Below, piece by piece: positions 25,101-40,100 of a DNA stretch of 64,000 nucleotides. How positions within the stretch are numbered: the stretch's first letter is position 1; each line of letters opens with the position of its first letter. Under the pieces are notes generated by a model. That model was not told the DNA's origin, made no database searches, and worked only from the letters and a program-made list of their open reading frames with translations. The position numbers and the translations under genes are program-made. Origin of the DNA: Gordionus sp. m RMFG-2023 (taxonomy: Eukaryota > Nematomorpha > Gordioida > Chordodea > Parachordodidae); NCBI RefSeq assembly GCF_954871325.1, contig NC_088775.1, positions 84,421,561-84,485,560 of the forward strand, written 5' to 3'.

Positions 25101-28100
25101 TTATCAATTAAATGCGTATGCTCAAATTGAAGTGGAATTTTAATCTACAACCCCTCTAAGAGTGAAAAAAATATTTTTTTAAAAATGAAATGGAAGTAAT
25201 ATATAATAGCGAATATCAGGTGCTTTTAGATTATTTTTATCACATGATCCCGGTTTAGAAAAATTAGTTTTAAGACCGAGCTGGACCTTCACCCCGGTTT
25301 GGGGCTAAAATGAGTCAACTCGGGCCGAGTTTGCCGGTCTCTAACCAAAATAATTGTCAATACATGTATAATAATTTTAAGGGCGACTATAAGCATTTAA
25401 AATATCAAAGCTGACATACACATCAGTTGCATAGGAGGAAGGAGGCCAAGAGATATCACCTTATAAAGAATGTATATTATTTTTTAACTTTTTTTTCGTA
25501 ATGTATGTTGAGAAAGTCGAGATCTTGGCAACGCTTATTGCTTTCATCTAGGTTAATCATATCTATTTAAGAAAAAAAAATTTAAAAAATTTCATTTTTA
25601 AAATTATATGAATAATTGATGACCGAAGAAAATTATAGACCTCCTTAAATTATTAGGTATAAAGAATAATGCAACGCTAAACTCGGTCGCTAAAGATGAG
25701 GTCCTTATTATCCAAGCTAAAATTATTGTAAGGGTGGCGACTTTTATACTAAAAAATGTAATCCCAAAATTAATTCCCGAATTTAAAAATAGAATCAAAT
25801 TGTTAAGAAGAAAAAAGAGAATTTAATTGGAAAAATTGCGAGACCAACATTTACCTTTAATATATTGATCGCCCATATCTTGCTAAAAGGTGTCCATTGA
25901 GGGAGATATAGATTTTTTTTAAAAAAAGAGATTATTTATGTAATATTGAATAACTTTCTTTTTTCATTCTTTTATTCTCCCTTTCTTTCTCTCCTTCATT
26001 CTTTCTTATAATTATTTCCAATTAATAATTGAAGACCCGTTGTATTAGATTTTTTTTTTAAATACTAACCAGAGTTTCCTGTTCTGATATTAGATCCTAT
26101 TTTTTTTATTTAAATGTTTCTGATTCAAAAAATTTAAAAATGCAGAGTCCTTTATCCGCCTATTGGTGTTTAGCACTAAGGGTTCTAGGATAGATGGAAG
26201 ACTGACTCTATTCAAAATCTTTGCTTTGTGTATGCCGATTATACCCCCCCCCCCTCCCCTTCCATTTTTTTTTGGTTTGAATTTGCAGATGAAGAGGACA
26301 ATAACTAGTAGGAATGCTGGTGTGGGAGAACACTTTCAGATTTCATTCAAAAAAATGCCTTTTAAAAATAACTATTATTCCTGGGCTTTCTTCGGATGAA
26401 CAGAAGCCTTCATCTTTTTTTTATAAATGACGAGAAAACTGAGAGATGACAAATAATGAGTTTATTTCATTTTTTTTTATATTTCCAACAACAGATTTCC
26501 ATTAGCGATGTTGTTGGTTTATATGATATGATAAAGTTCTAACTCATTACGATAAGCCATTCAAAAAAGAAAGTATGTAAACAACATGTTCACATAATAT
26601 GGTTATAAATATTAACAATTACAAGAACTAGTTTTTTATAAACGAAATTTTCTAATTACAAAGTGGTGAATGAAGGATAGTAGCACAATTTTAACCAAAA
26701 TTATGCAATAATTTTAGATTGGTTAAACTTAAATGTAAACTCTTTTTTAAATAACATAGATGTCAATCATCTTTTTACTTTCTAAAATTACGAGCTCGAA
26801 AAAAAAATGATTGGAATCAAATCTAACCTCAACTAGAACATTTAGCACGGACACATCCGACATTTTATCAGACTAAAGAACTCGATTCCAAAATTTATTT
26901 AGGACAGGATATGACCTATCTAAAGGAGAATATTGGGAAAAATTTTTTTTATCCGGATTAGGTCGGACCTGAAGAGAAAAAATGGAGTCAGGAAAAAATA
27001 ATTTATAACACTCGATTTTTTTTTTCTTGTTACCTAGTTTTAGTGTTGTTAAACGACTTAATTTAAGCGCGATTTTAAATTAAGATTTTAGTCAAAATAA
27101 TATTACGAGAGCTTCGAGATTTTGTTAATAAATGTCCTAACCTATCCGCCAACTATGAGCGAAATATATATTGCGTAATACTTTTTGACTAAAAAAACAT
27201 TGGGTTGACCGTTTTGAAAAAATCGACTCGTTAAACAATTACTAACCTGCTGCCTTAAAATCCTACCCTGTAATAATCAATATATTTTGCAATTTTTTAA
27301 GAAATTATGTTGCCGGGTATTTTATCCTACGGACATTTTATCCGATATTAAAATTTAAATCTATGTGTTTTCATTCATTCTTGATTTCATACAACATATA
27401 TATAATTATTTTTTTTTAAAAAAAACGTTAATCTTCCTGAATCCCAGGTAGAGAGAAATCAAACCGCTAAGGGTCAATATAATTGCCATCAAATTCCTGA
27501 ACTTCTTGAAGAGCAAATGAAACTGGAAGGATTCTTGAAAGTCAGCCGTTTTAACCTCGGGATAAATGTTCGCGAACGTTTTCACAACGAAGTCTATGAC
27601 GCTTTTTATTAACGATGTATCATTTAACATTATTATATTAAAACAAAAACACCCCAAATTAAACGTTTACCCGTTTGGAATTCCCGATCCAAATATTTTT
27701 TTTATTTAAATTAAAATATACCCTAGAATCATATCATGAAATGTCAATCATTTATAAAGCCCATTTTTTTTAAAAAAGAGTGCCAATCCTGTATATCGCC
27801 CAATTTTTTTAAAATAAACTTATCTCAATTAATGGAGGAATACTTTTCTGTTAAAATCAGGTAACCCTAGATTTGCTAGACCTCCCTACAATATCCGTTT
27901 TTTCAAAATTTAGTATACCCACACACATAATTCTTTATCCCTAACCCCAATACAAACATTTTAAAAAGAGAAAGACAATGTATCCTAAGAATATCAAGTC
28001 TTAGGTCGAGTTAACGTTCGAATGATTTCTAAATAGCAGTCCATATTCTAAACAACCAAGAAAGTATTATGATTTACTTTTGTTTTATTTGTACCAAAAA

Positions 28101-31100
28101 AAAATATAAATAATGCACAAACTTAAAAATAAACCAGAATAGGGTGTCATAGTTTAAAGGCGGAATAGCCTAGATTAGACAGAAATAAGTTTCAAAAATA
28201 AGACCGTTAGAACAGCTTTTTAACAACCATTATTACTAAGGCTAGTTATAATGCACGCCAAACTATTTTCTAAACAAAGACCAAATGTTGTCGAAATGTA
28301 ATAAGACTCAGTAATTTTCAAATATATATTATCGGAATCACGTGGTCTGGCCAGATCTACTATATATCATCCTCACAAGTATGGGGCTACCAATGGTTTC
28401 AGAAAAAAACATGACTCTTGCGGGACACGAACCTAGATCTATAGGATTCGTGATCAGCGCACTGGCTGACTATGCCATTTACTATACACAAAAATATCAA
28501 TTTTTTATTATTATTTATATAAACATATGACATTCTACAAACTATAGGTAAACTGTGAATGCTCTTAGTATATTTACTCCTAAATCAGTTAGGAATATAG
28601 TTGGGTATTCGCTAAATGTCGGTTAATTCGGCTCAATCTACAGGCGTGTGCCGAAGAAAATCCTTTAACATTAAGACGTATTAATTTATATTAGTTTATT
28701 TCAAATTCGAGCTGCTATATTTATAAGAAAACCCCCATGGCCAAGGTAATAGTTTTGGCTAAAAACTCGGGTTAGCCTGCTAGAAATTGGCTTAAATAGC
28801 TAAACATAAAATAATTACCCAACTATAGTTATAGGAATGCCATAAACATGGCAACTAGTTTTTACTGCTCTCTTTATTCTCTCACAGAATGGTGTTTCTA
28901 AATACCTCTTCCTCATTATGCAGTAATCTCAAAATGCTGTAGCAATTTCATTCAGAGATGATTGCAGTAATGAATAATCCTATTTGAAGATATAGTTGCT
29001 TGTACACAAGCAGTACTAAAGTGTATTATATACAGTGTAATGTTAGATACTGCATGCAGGAAATTGATAAAAATGGTAAGTCAAACAGCGGTCATCAGAT
29101 TCGTGACAGCATAAAAGAATATCTCATTTCTCTTATGCAAACCTAATAATAAGCTTAGGTCGAATTTGGAGATTTTACGACGAGCATATGACAAGAAATA
29201 AACATATATAATATTACTACACTATGCAAAAACCATTAAACTTATCAAAGGTTAAACTTTTAAATATGAATCCTATTTTGGGGGGGGGGGGGGATATTAA
29301 TTTTCTCTTATTTTTTTAAAAATCACAGGTCAGTTTGTAGTAGGCTTACTCGATTTACAAAAGAGTTTCAAAATCAATAAGCCATCTCTCTTTCGCTACT
29401 TCCAAAACGTCAGAGTCCAATCAAGGCGCAGTCAATCTCTCACTCTAATAAAAAGACATCATGAATTAAGGGGGAAGGGGTTGTAACTTCGTGTTGGTAA
29501 TATAGTAATATGTTTTTTTATTTACTTTTTAAAAGATAGGTTAGAAATATACGTTTCCCGCTTTACTTCGCCACCCGAATTCCGGTTCAACATTATGCTT
29601 TCGCTCATGTATTTGATGCACAGGGGATCCCTGATGAGATCGCCATTTATGGCCTTAATTTTTTTTAAAAAATTATTAAATATTATAAATTTAGTATGTG
29701 GAGGGAGGGGGACTCAAAATTATGTTTAAAAAAAATTCAGTAGAATCCTTTGATTTATCTGAATTTCTATTGGACCATGTATACTAATTAATGTAATCCA
29801 AAAATTTATATTTCTACCTATGCTAAATTTTAAATTTTTGGAAAGTATATCTGTAAAAAATAAAAATATTTTTACATTAAATTATGATAAAATTTTATTT
29901 TTAAAATTACTTTGGTAGGCTGACATACGTTAAATTTATCGACAGTTATATGATCATTGCTAAGAAAACTTGGCACAATCTTCACCTCTAAAAAAATAAA
30001 TTGAATATAAGTTATTTTTTTTTACCATAATAAGTGCTTAAATTGAGCGTTACGCTGCATTTATAGTAGCGCGGTTGGGTCAAGCGATGCAAAATTTTTG
30101 GCTACATAATTTACATAATTAACAATAATGGGTATAATTTATAATTATCCAGCGAAATGAAGAAATCGCGACTGCTGTTTATTAAAAAAATTATTATGGC
30201 TGTAACGAATCAGCTGTGATATCGGCAGCGATTAATTTGGGAACCCTTGAGAAAATCGTGCATTCTATAAATGCAGCATTAACAATTCAAAAAATAACGT
30301 ATTTCAACCTTGTTTAAACTGAAGCGATACTGAAATATAAAAATAAAATGAATCGCATAGGTATATTTCTAAGGATGCTTGTGGGAAGGCATCACTATAT
30401 GCATGGCGGTCAGCAAAATCCAGGTCATTCACAATTGTTCGATTTTTGTGTGGTGAGGATTATATATTTTAAACACAAGGTTCATGTTACAAACAGTATT
30501 ATAACATTCTGAATTTACAAACCACATGCAACATATATGGCTAAACCCTTCACCATCATTTATAATTAACAAAAATACTGGCATAGAGTAATTATTCAAT
30601 TAATATGTCGCATCTATGAAAACAACTTCAGGATATGCATCAAACATTTTTCATATATCCTTACTCTGAAAATAAATCCCTCTAAGCTCATCACCCTCAA
30701 TATATCTATTATATTATTGGTCACATTTTGATTCTCCATTAATTGAAATAACTGTTTGAGGTCATTCAATTTTTTGTAAAATTTTACATAATTTATCAAA
30801 ATTGACGGCAACATTAGTTAAATGATTGTCTAGGCCCTTCTTTGTTTGGGCATGTTATTAAACTCCACATCTATAAAAAAATAAAACGATTATCAGATTG
30901 ATAAAGATCAATTAAAATTTAACACTCCAATCATATATAAATTATGATTTAATATAATATTATAATCATTCAAAAAGAATATTTAAATAAGTATAATTTA
31001 TAAAAGTTCATCTTAAATACCAGAGACCTACAGAGGTAAAATCTTGAGAAATATTGTATGATATGTATACATTTAACCAGAGTTGTTAATTTAGTGAATC

Positions 31101-34100
31101 TCTAGAAGTTTATAGTAAATTTTATTTCATAATAAATGGCCAGAAATTTTTTTAATTTTACATGAATATTTTAAGATATGGATGTGTTGATCTATTTGAA
31201 AAGTAACAACTCTGGTTTTATTGGAATAAATAAATGTTTTAAAACCATTAATAAATATATATATAAAACTATAAAACAAGATATAATAATACCCAATTCA
31301 TGATTGTGGTTTTTATCAAACTTTTATAACACAGATATGTATACATTTCCATTTGGTTTAAGTTGGACTTTGCTATTGCAACCTTGTTTAAAGGTTCTTT
31401 TTTCTCATAAATCTGTTTAGCTAGATTTGAAAATACGACCTCCTCTTTTACATTATATGTGATTGTATTATTTATATATGGGATTATCATGAGGCTTAAA
31501 ACGCGATATATAAAAATTCGATAAGGTTTCATAATTGCTCATGAATTGTTTTAGACTAGAAAAATCTTTTAGTTCTAAATCATATCTTATTTCCTATATA
31601 AAATGATTTCAAAATTACTATTTCATTTTCCATTAAATAAAAAAAAAATGGGTTAAAAATTAAAAAAACAAGCGTGTTGAATAAAAAATATAAAATAACT
31701 TTATATAGCACGATTTTTTTGCTGATATATAAAGGCGTTCAAGTAGTGGTTTGATGGGCAAGATTAAAATTATGTTTAGTATATAAACAACATGTAGTAC
31801 TTATTAACTTTATATAATACTAATTCAGTTCATATGGTTGTTAGTAGTGTTGTTAAACGGCTCATTTTGAGCCGATTTTTAAAAACGGCTAACTCAATAT
31901 TTTAGCCAGAAAAATATTGCCTAAGCCTCGAGATTTCGCTAATAGATGTACAAACCTTTGTTCCTTCTACAAACAAAATCTTCAGGCTTGCGTAATATTA
32001 TTCTAGATGAAATATTGAGTTCGCCGTTTTTAAAAATCGGCTCAAAACGAGCCGTTTAACAACACTAGTTGTTAGTATTGATGAAAAAAAATAATAATAA
32101 CCAATAAATTTTTAATTCTACGATATTTGTGGTTTTTTTGAATCAAATGTTTAATAAATTTAAAATTATAAGTGTAAGAGACTTAAGTAATAGATTTTTT
32201 GAAAAAAATGAAATCCGGTACAAAACCGGGATTGAAAAATGTGATTTTCCTATGTAATCAATCCGGTAAAGAGGAATAAAACATTTTCACGAAAAAATCT
32301 AGAATTTGTCAAAGAGTTTTTTTCAAGCGTAGATGTAAAATAAAAACCAGGGACATGGAGTTGTGAAAAATTAAGGAGCGCTATCGAAACGGGAACAATA
32401 ATGGCCCAATCATAGCATTTTTTTTCTTTAATGATTTTTTTAAATTTAATGGATAATTTTGTACAAGTTACTGTCTAGGAGAGATGTTTTTTTTGATATT
32501 CAAATTCCTATATAAATACAACCGCGCAAATATAAATGATAGTCCATAAGAGAATGCATTAACTAATACTTAGACAGGGATTCGAACCGAACCCGGAGAA
32601 GAAAACTCGGGTTTTTGGGGAAAAATCTGAACCCGAACCAAACCTGAACCCCAATTATAAAATTTTCAAACCCCGAACCGAACCCGTGAAATTTATTTGA
32701 GCCCGGGTTCAGTGTATTGTTTAAACATATATTAAGATATTTGTGTAAATACAAATATTAGTAATTTAATTGAGATTTTATAATATTTTCAAATTTCCAA
32801 TTAAGTCTATAAATAATCAGCCATCTTTGAGACACATTATCACATATAATATACTTATTAAATTTTTTTTATTATTATAAAAATTAGATTCTCGATTTTA
32901 ATAAAAAGAAAAAAGCTATAAATAACTATTTGAACCACTCAATACCGGTCCAAAAACGGTAATATTATAAGTAGTTACGAGTTTTTATCCTACCACGGGG
33001 ATGATAATAAAAATGACATTTTGTTATATCGAATTAAATTAATTTAGGGACAATAACTGTATTATTCTGGCTCACTATAAGGTACCGTTAGTTTTATTCC
33101 AGAGTTTGAACAGCTGTTCAAAATAATAAAAATAAAAAAATTTTTTGAGAATACTCAAAGTGCCTAAATTTAGGATTTCAGTTGAGGTTAAATAATCGGT
33201 AGATTTAACTTAATGAATCGCAACATACCCATTTAATCTCACCTATTAAATTAAAATATGCTATGCGCTAATATTACAATGAACCTTTGTCAGGTTGGAT
33301 TTCAGTCATATACGGAAATAAATCATCGTCCTCGTGTAAGTGATCTTTCAAAGGGCCGTTGATGGAAGAGTCGTCATTTTTAGTAGATACGTCATTTCCG
33401 AGGTCATTTTCAGGGCGATTAGATTCAAGTCTATAACCTTTTTTCGGGTCGTAAATGTAATCGTCTATATCCTCTAGATCGGATTTATATTTCGAAATTC
33501 CGTTGGGAATTTTTGAATCATCGGGAATGCCGCCCTCAACCTTAGAATCAAAATCGGTCGATTTATGATACAATTCATTGGCATTCATTGAGATATTCAG
33601 GAATTCTTCTGATGGCTTAGATTCGTTGAAACTTGATGTTATCGTCAAACTTTCATTGCCGTTGCTAGTATAATCATAATTAGACAGACCACTTTTATTT
33701 GAGGGATACTTTTCAGAGTCATTCGAAAGTGTTGTCAGAATCTCAGAGTTATCCGGTAATATATTTTCATTGGCATTTACGGGCAACCCCGAAACTTCAT
33801 TTGGTAGCTCGGATTTATTTATAAAATGGGACGTGTTACTTGAAGTTTTTACGTTGCCAGAAGTTGCGACATTTTTTGGCGAGGTAGAATCATTCGAAAG
33901 TGGTATTCTTTTATTTCCAGAGTATTCCGGTAATCCAATTTCATTGGCATTCATTGGTATACCCGAGACTTCCTTTGGAGGATTAGATTCGTTAAATAAA
34001 CTGAGCGAGTCATTTAAGATGCTCTTGTTGTCAGATGTCAAGGAATCATTTTCCGAGGGGTGATTTATATAATCATTTGAAAGTTTTGTTTTCAGATTTT

Positions 34101-37100
34101 CAGAATCATCCGGTAATCTATTTTCGTTGGCCTTCATTGACATATTAGCGACTTCCTTTGGTGTCTCGGATTTGTTTAATAAATGGAGATCTACCTTGGA
34201 AGTGTTCTCGCTATCAGACGTTGTGATATTATTTGCCGACGGAAGCATTTCAGCATCAATCGAAGGTGTTACTATATTTTCTTCTTTTGATATATTCCCG
34301 TCGTCCTTTAATTCATCTGTAATTAGGATATCTAGAAGTTTCTCCGATGGCGCTGATCCCTTTGAATCGAAAGTGGAAACGTTAAAACTAGCTTCGTTAT
34401 TTGAATCAACGAGCGAGGGTTCGATACTATTTTTTAAAGAATCCATTGTTCTAGAATTATTAGAAAGAAGTACTATTGATGGATTTTCGAACTTTTTTTC
34501 CGATTCTTCTTTATCCTCAACTTCCTCCGAAGATTCTGATCCCTCATCGGAAGAGGCATCAAAATTGGTTTCCTTATTTGTGTCATCGTGAGCGGGATCA
34601 ACGTTTAAATGATCAAGAGTTTGAGAATTATCAGAAGGAGGTACTGCTAGTGGATTCACGAAGTTCCTTTCTTTCGATACTTCCTCATCTCCATGTTTTA
34701 ATTTATCGATACTAACTGGACTGCGCGGGGCAAATTCCGGTGTCTCGTATTCTTTTAAATGGCGCCCGATTTTCAAATTCTCTAGATGTGATTTTACAAA
34801 ATTATTATCTAAGGAATTTTCTATTTCAGAATCGGAAACGGCTGTTGTTACAGGATCCTCGATGTCCCTTTCATTCAATTCTTCCTCATTCTCGTAATCA
34901 GTAGATTTATTACGGGCCCGTATCCCATTTAATTTATTTATGTTCCCTGAGGTATCTGGGACTCCATCTGGCGACTTCAGCTGGTCAAAATTGAGGACGC
35001 TATTCGAAATTTCCGTGGAGTGTAATTTTGAGACATTATCATCTATGGTGGGAACCCCTGAATTATTTGAAGGCGATAAATCCATAGCAGACGTTTCTTC
35101 ATCATTAAAATCCTCTTTATAATGAGGTGGAATGGTATCATCGAAGGAGACCTCTTGCCGAATATTATCGATATTATCATTTATAGCATTGTTAATGATT
35201 TTGTCATTCTCAATACTTTTGCCAGATAGTTTCTGTTCCAATAGATCATTCAAATCTAAATTGGCAAATAATTAAAATATAAATTTAGTAAACAAAACAG
35301 CTGTTATCAATTTTTTTTGGTTTAGTCAAAATTTTTATTATTTGAAAAAAAAATCCCATTTTATTCTGAATTCATAGTTATAGCTAGAATTCGCAGTGAT
35401 TGGTATATTACGCAGCGAACGGGGTAACTTCCAATTCAGGGTTATGCTTAGCCTATTTTAAAATAATTTTGTTGACTTGGCCCAGTTTTTTTTTTAAATT
35501 CATTTTTTATGAATTTATGTTAGTCCTCAAATTTTAAAATTTTGTCATTAAAAATAATTTTGGATGTATTTTGTAAATCTGTGTTTCAAATATTACTAGG
35601 CGAATAAATGGTCGGTAAGTGGAAAATAATTTTCCGGAATTGATTTTCTCAAAATTATTAAATATTTTATTTAGGGAATTTTATTTTGTAGATTATATTT
35701 ATAAAGTTTTTTTTTTCTCCTATTCTATAAATTTTGTAATTTTTAATATCTAAAAAATGGGGATTTATTTTCTGTTATCCTAGACTAGATTCCAGCCTAG
35801 GTTATGTGATTTGTAAACTGGGCCTAGTTTTGTATTTAAAAAAAACTGGCTTGCATGTTTAGGGGAAATAGGAATTCCAAAAAATCAGCTATTTAAGAAA
35901 AAACAAAACATTATTTTTTTTAAATAAATGAATAACAACTACTACGAAATTATAAATACCAATTTTATTGCAAATTGTTTGATATCACAATCAATTGTAA
36001 TCATATTAAATTTATATTACCAAAACCAAATCAAGCATAGTTGATTTTTAGATGTGGAGAAAAACACATTAATCAAAGCAAAAAAAAAGAGGATGAAAGT
36101 CGAGAAGGATAGCTTCGCCAAGGTTATCAGAGATATTATATTCTGATGAGCAATGTTGTTAAAATAGCGCGCTAGCGCGCTATTTTTTTCAGTAGCGGTA
36201 GCTATAGCGCGCTACTTTTTTTAAAAAATAGCGATAGCGGTGGCTCGCTACTTTCAATTTTACATAATAAATACATCTAAAAATTATTAAAATATATTTT
36301 TTATAAAATCTGAAATTATAATCCTTTTATTTAATTTAATTTTGAAATTTATATTTAAAAATATACATTATTGTTATATATTAGATATAAACAGTTGTTA
36401 AATAGCAATCTGTATTTAATTTATATTTCGCGCATTCATTAAATTATATATCTTTGAAATTCCGTTATTGGTATGTCCTTGCTTTTATCTTATTTTATAT
36501 TTCATTTTACATTTTATATTAAGCATTATAAATCTTGTTATGTGTGAGATTGTTGAAGATATTGAAATTTCTTTGGAAAATGAGCAAAATATAGATGATC
36601 CTTTCCCAAAATTCAAGAAATACTTTAACCTTGAAGAAAAAATTAATACTGGATATCGGTTTCGGTGCAAGATGTGCCGCAAAATTATCTCTTCAAATCA
36701 TACGAGCAGCTTTAATTTGAAAAAACATTTAAAGGTAATATATTAAACAAATTTAATATCAATGTGTAGGCTAATCTTTAATTTTTAAAATAAATTAAAA
36801 TCAAAAACCAATCATTTTTTTTATATATTCATAAATTTTATCTAAATTATTTAAAACATTTTAAAATAGTTTCATTATTATGTATACTTATCTCCTACAT
36901 AATTTTTATTCTAAGTATTTTATAATTTTAGACTGTGCACACTTAAAATTATAAATAGATTGAAAAATATCTCAAAAGTTTTGGGATAATGAAGAAGATA
37001 AACCCACTTCCAAATCAAATTTAATACAAACAAAATTAACCTTTGGATTCATCAACACCTGGTGTATCCCAAAAATTGGCTGACAAAGTCATTATGAACT

Positions 37101-40100
37101 TTATAATAGATACAGTTCAACCATTATCCTTGGTGGATAATGATTCTTTTATAAAGATGATAAACACTTTTTCTCCACGGACCAAGATATTTTGCCGGCA
37201 GACATTGATGGCAAGAATTTTGGAGAGCTTTAAGGAAATGAAAGAATCTTTGATATTAAATCTATCAGATGTCTCCTACGTCTGTACGGCAGATTGCTAG
37301 ACTCACAATAGAAGGTAAAAATGTTTATTTTCTGATTTATAATATGTCATATTTTTAGAGCTTATTTAGGAGTAACTGCACATTGGATTGATTCTAAAAA
37401 TCTTAAACGAAAATCTGTAGCGTTAGCTCTAAAGAGAATAATTGGCTGTCAGACTTATGACATTCTAGCCAATATAATTGCAGAAATCCACAGGTCTTAC
37501 AAAATTCAAAACAAGGTTTGTAAGATGATTACGGATAATGGGTCTAATTTCCTGAAGGCCTTCAGGTTTTAAATTAATTATATTTTTTTATAATATGATA
37601 TAAATAATATAGAATATTTGGGGAAGATAATAATAATAACAATACTAGTAATATTCCTGACAAAAATATTGAGGATGGAGAACAAGAAGAGGATGATGAA
37701 ATGGAGTTTGAGATAATTATTTTCATGACATCCTTGGTTTTAAATTATTTTATATTTAATTTTTCACCAATATAAAATAAAATTTATAATATTAAGAATC
37801 TTCAATAAAGTCTTCTATGTTATCTAGCCATCATCGTTGTTCCTGCCACAACCTAAATTTAGTTGCGACAGTGGATGCTGAAGAAGCATTATTAAATGAG
37901 GATTTTAAAAGAGTATCAAGATCTACATTTTCTAAATGCCAAGCTCTTTGGAATAAACAAAATAAGTCATCAAAGACATCTGATATTTTCAAAAAAAAAT
38001 TAGGAAGTTATTTATTGACACCAAACATTACAAGATGGAATAGCGGTTACAATGCTATAAAACTTTTAGCATTGTTTCTAGATGAGAAAAAAATGGAAAT
38101 GAATTATATATTGGATCATTAGTTTTATGATTTGGATTGGTCGTTTATACTCAAGTGCAATAATAAATAAATTATATATATATATGTAACAAATTATAGT
38201 CATGTTTTTATATCAATATTTTATTTGTGGAAATAAAGTTACGTAAAAAAAATATATTAAAAAAAAAATCAAAGTAGCGTAAAAAATAGGTTTTTAAAGT
38301 AGCTAATAGTGCGCTACTCATTTGAAAACGATAGCGGTAGCGATAGCGCGCTAATTTTTTTATAAATAGCGGTAGCAATAGCGCGCTACTTTTAAAAGTA
38401 GCGTTTAACAACACTGCTGATGAGGATGATGTACTAAAACCTTTTTAGTTCAGTTTCATCATTGAATGAACTGCAATCTCCTAGTAAATGACAAGGAGAG
38501 GTATGGCCTTAATTGCATTGCTGGCATCAATGACATCCTCCGATAAATAAATTATTATATGCCCAATATTCTAGAACCTTGCAATCTTCAAAGGATGACA
38601 GCCTAAGGCCTGACCATTTTCCCTTGGGTAATGGGCAAATCCTTTTTTGGGGTTATACATGTGTCTCATATTTCCTTACTGATTACTGATTTAAATAAAC
38701 CTGCCAACAAATATTAAAACTTCATCAATTTAAATTCCCGCCAATTTCAACTTCTGCCAAAAGACAGCTTCCTCCTATCACCTTTGTTTTTTTTAAATTA
38801 GCCAACATAATTAAATTAAAAACACTTGAACATAGGGAATTCTTATTCCTTAGGTAGAACATAAAAATAAACATTTTTAAATTTAACTATATATTTTGGT
38901 TAAGCAAATAAAATAAAGAAAAATTTACAAAAAAAAGATTGAAATAATTTTCAGTGCAATAATAATTTTAAAAAATATATCTCTTATTTTATTTATACTA
39001 CCTGTCATTTAATATTCAGGAACCTGAACAAATCTATGTATCAGAACATTAATTAGAAATGGTTCTAAAAAAGTACAAGTAATTTAAATTTTACTTGTAT
39101 AAAATAATTTGTGATTTATTTGAGATGGTTTATTATTTATCAATTTTATTCAATTATACATGCTGTCTTAAAATGGGCTCACAATAGGTGTAATGGTTAA
39201 AAGTAAGTCTGCAGAAGGAAAGTCTGACATTTGTTTGTAGAAAGTATGAAAGAGTTGCAAGATGATGGTAAAAAAATTGGGTTTGATATTGGAAATGGAA
39301 ATTGGTAAAAAGGCAAAGTTTTATGAAAAAAAAATCTAAGATATCTACAATTTATATAGATAAAAATGTCTAGCATTGAGAGAAGTTACATAATGTAAGA
39401 CCTGCAAAACATGGGCAATTATGCTGATATACAAAGCCAGGTTAGAAAGAATAGAATAAGAGTGAAAAATTGATGGGTTGAGAAGAGATGCTGTTGTTCG
39501 CAAGTGTAGGGAAAAAGATGCAGGGTGTGACCAAAGAAAAACAAGATGAAAGTGGTGGATAATGATTTAAATTGTTAGTTTTGACTATGGGTGATGCCCA
39601 TAGTATGGAAAGAGAATAGGATAGGAAAATGGCCTACCTCAGCAAACCTGGAAATGAGTTGCTAAACAAATAAGAATTCAGAATCAAAACCCTTTGTCCA
39701 GATTTTAAAAGGATTATTTTACATTTTTATATATTTTTTGATTTTTCAATTCATATATATTCAATTAATTATTCAATCTTTTGAGGTTGGTTTTGTTTTG
39801 CATAATTTAAAATATCAAACAATAAAAAAATATTTTCATTTGTTAAGTATTTTTTTAAAAAATAAATATTTAAAATAAAGTTTAAATAGAAAATTATGTA
39901 AATTTAGGTAATTATAAGAAATTTAACCTTGGATTTCAGATTCAGTACTATTTATAGGTGGTGATCTCCTGCTCTCTTGTCCTTGAAATCTCTGTTTAAT
40001 AAAATCTAAATAATTTTAATTAAAATATTTGTAATATAAACAATTTAATACATACCATTTTCCTCCTTTATTTTATTATCAACTATGTCATTTAAAAGAT

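Noticed and set aside
26163-26399. 78-codon plus-strand frame with a proline run
   Set aside because: The prolines come from a poly(C) tract; no other support.
28342-28530. 62-codon plus-strand frame
   Set aside because: Lies over the tRNA-derived SINE and has no protein-like pattern.
33770-35122. Several plus-strand open frames opposite the acidic lumenal exon
   Set aside because: They mirror the composition of the minus-strand exon and repeat with it; they have no splice signals or motifs of their own.
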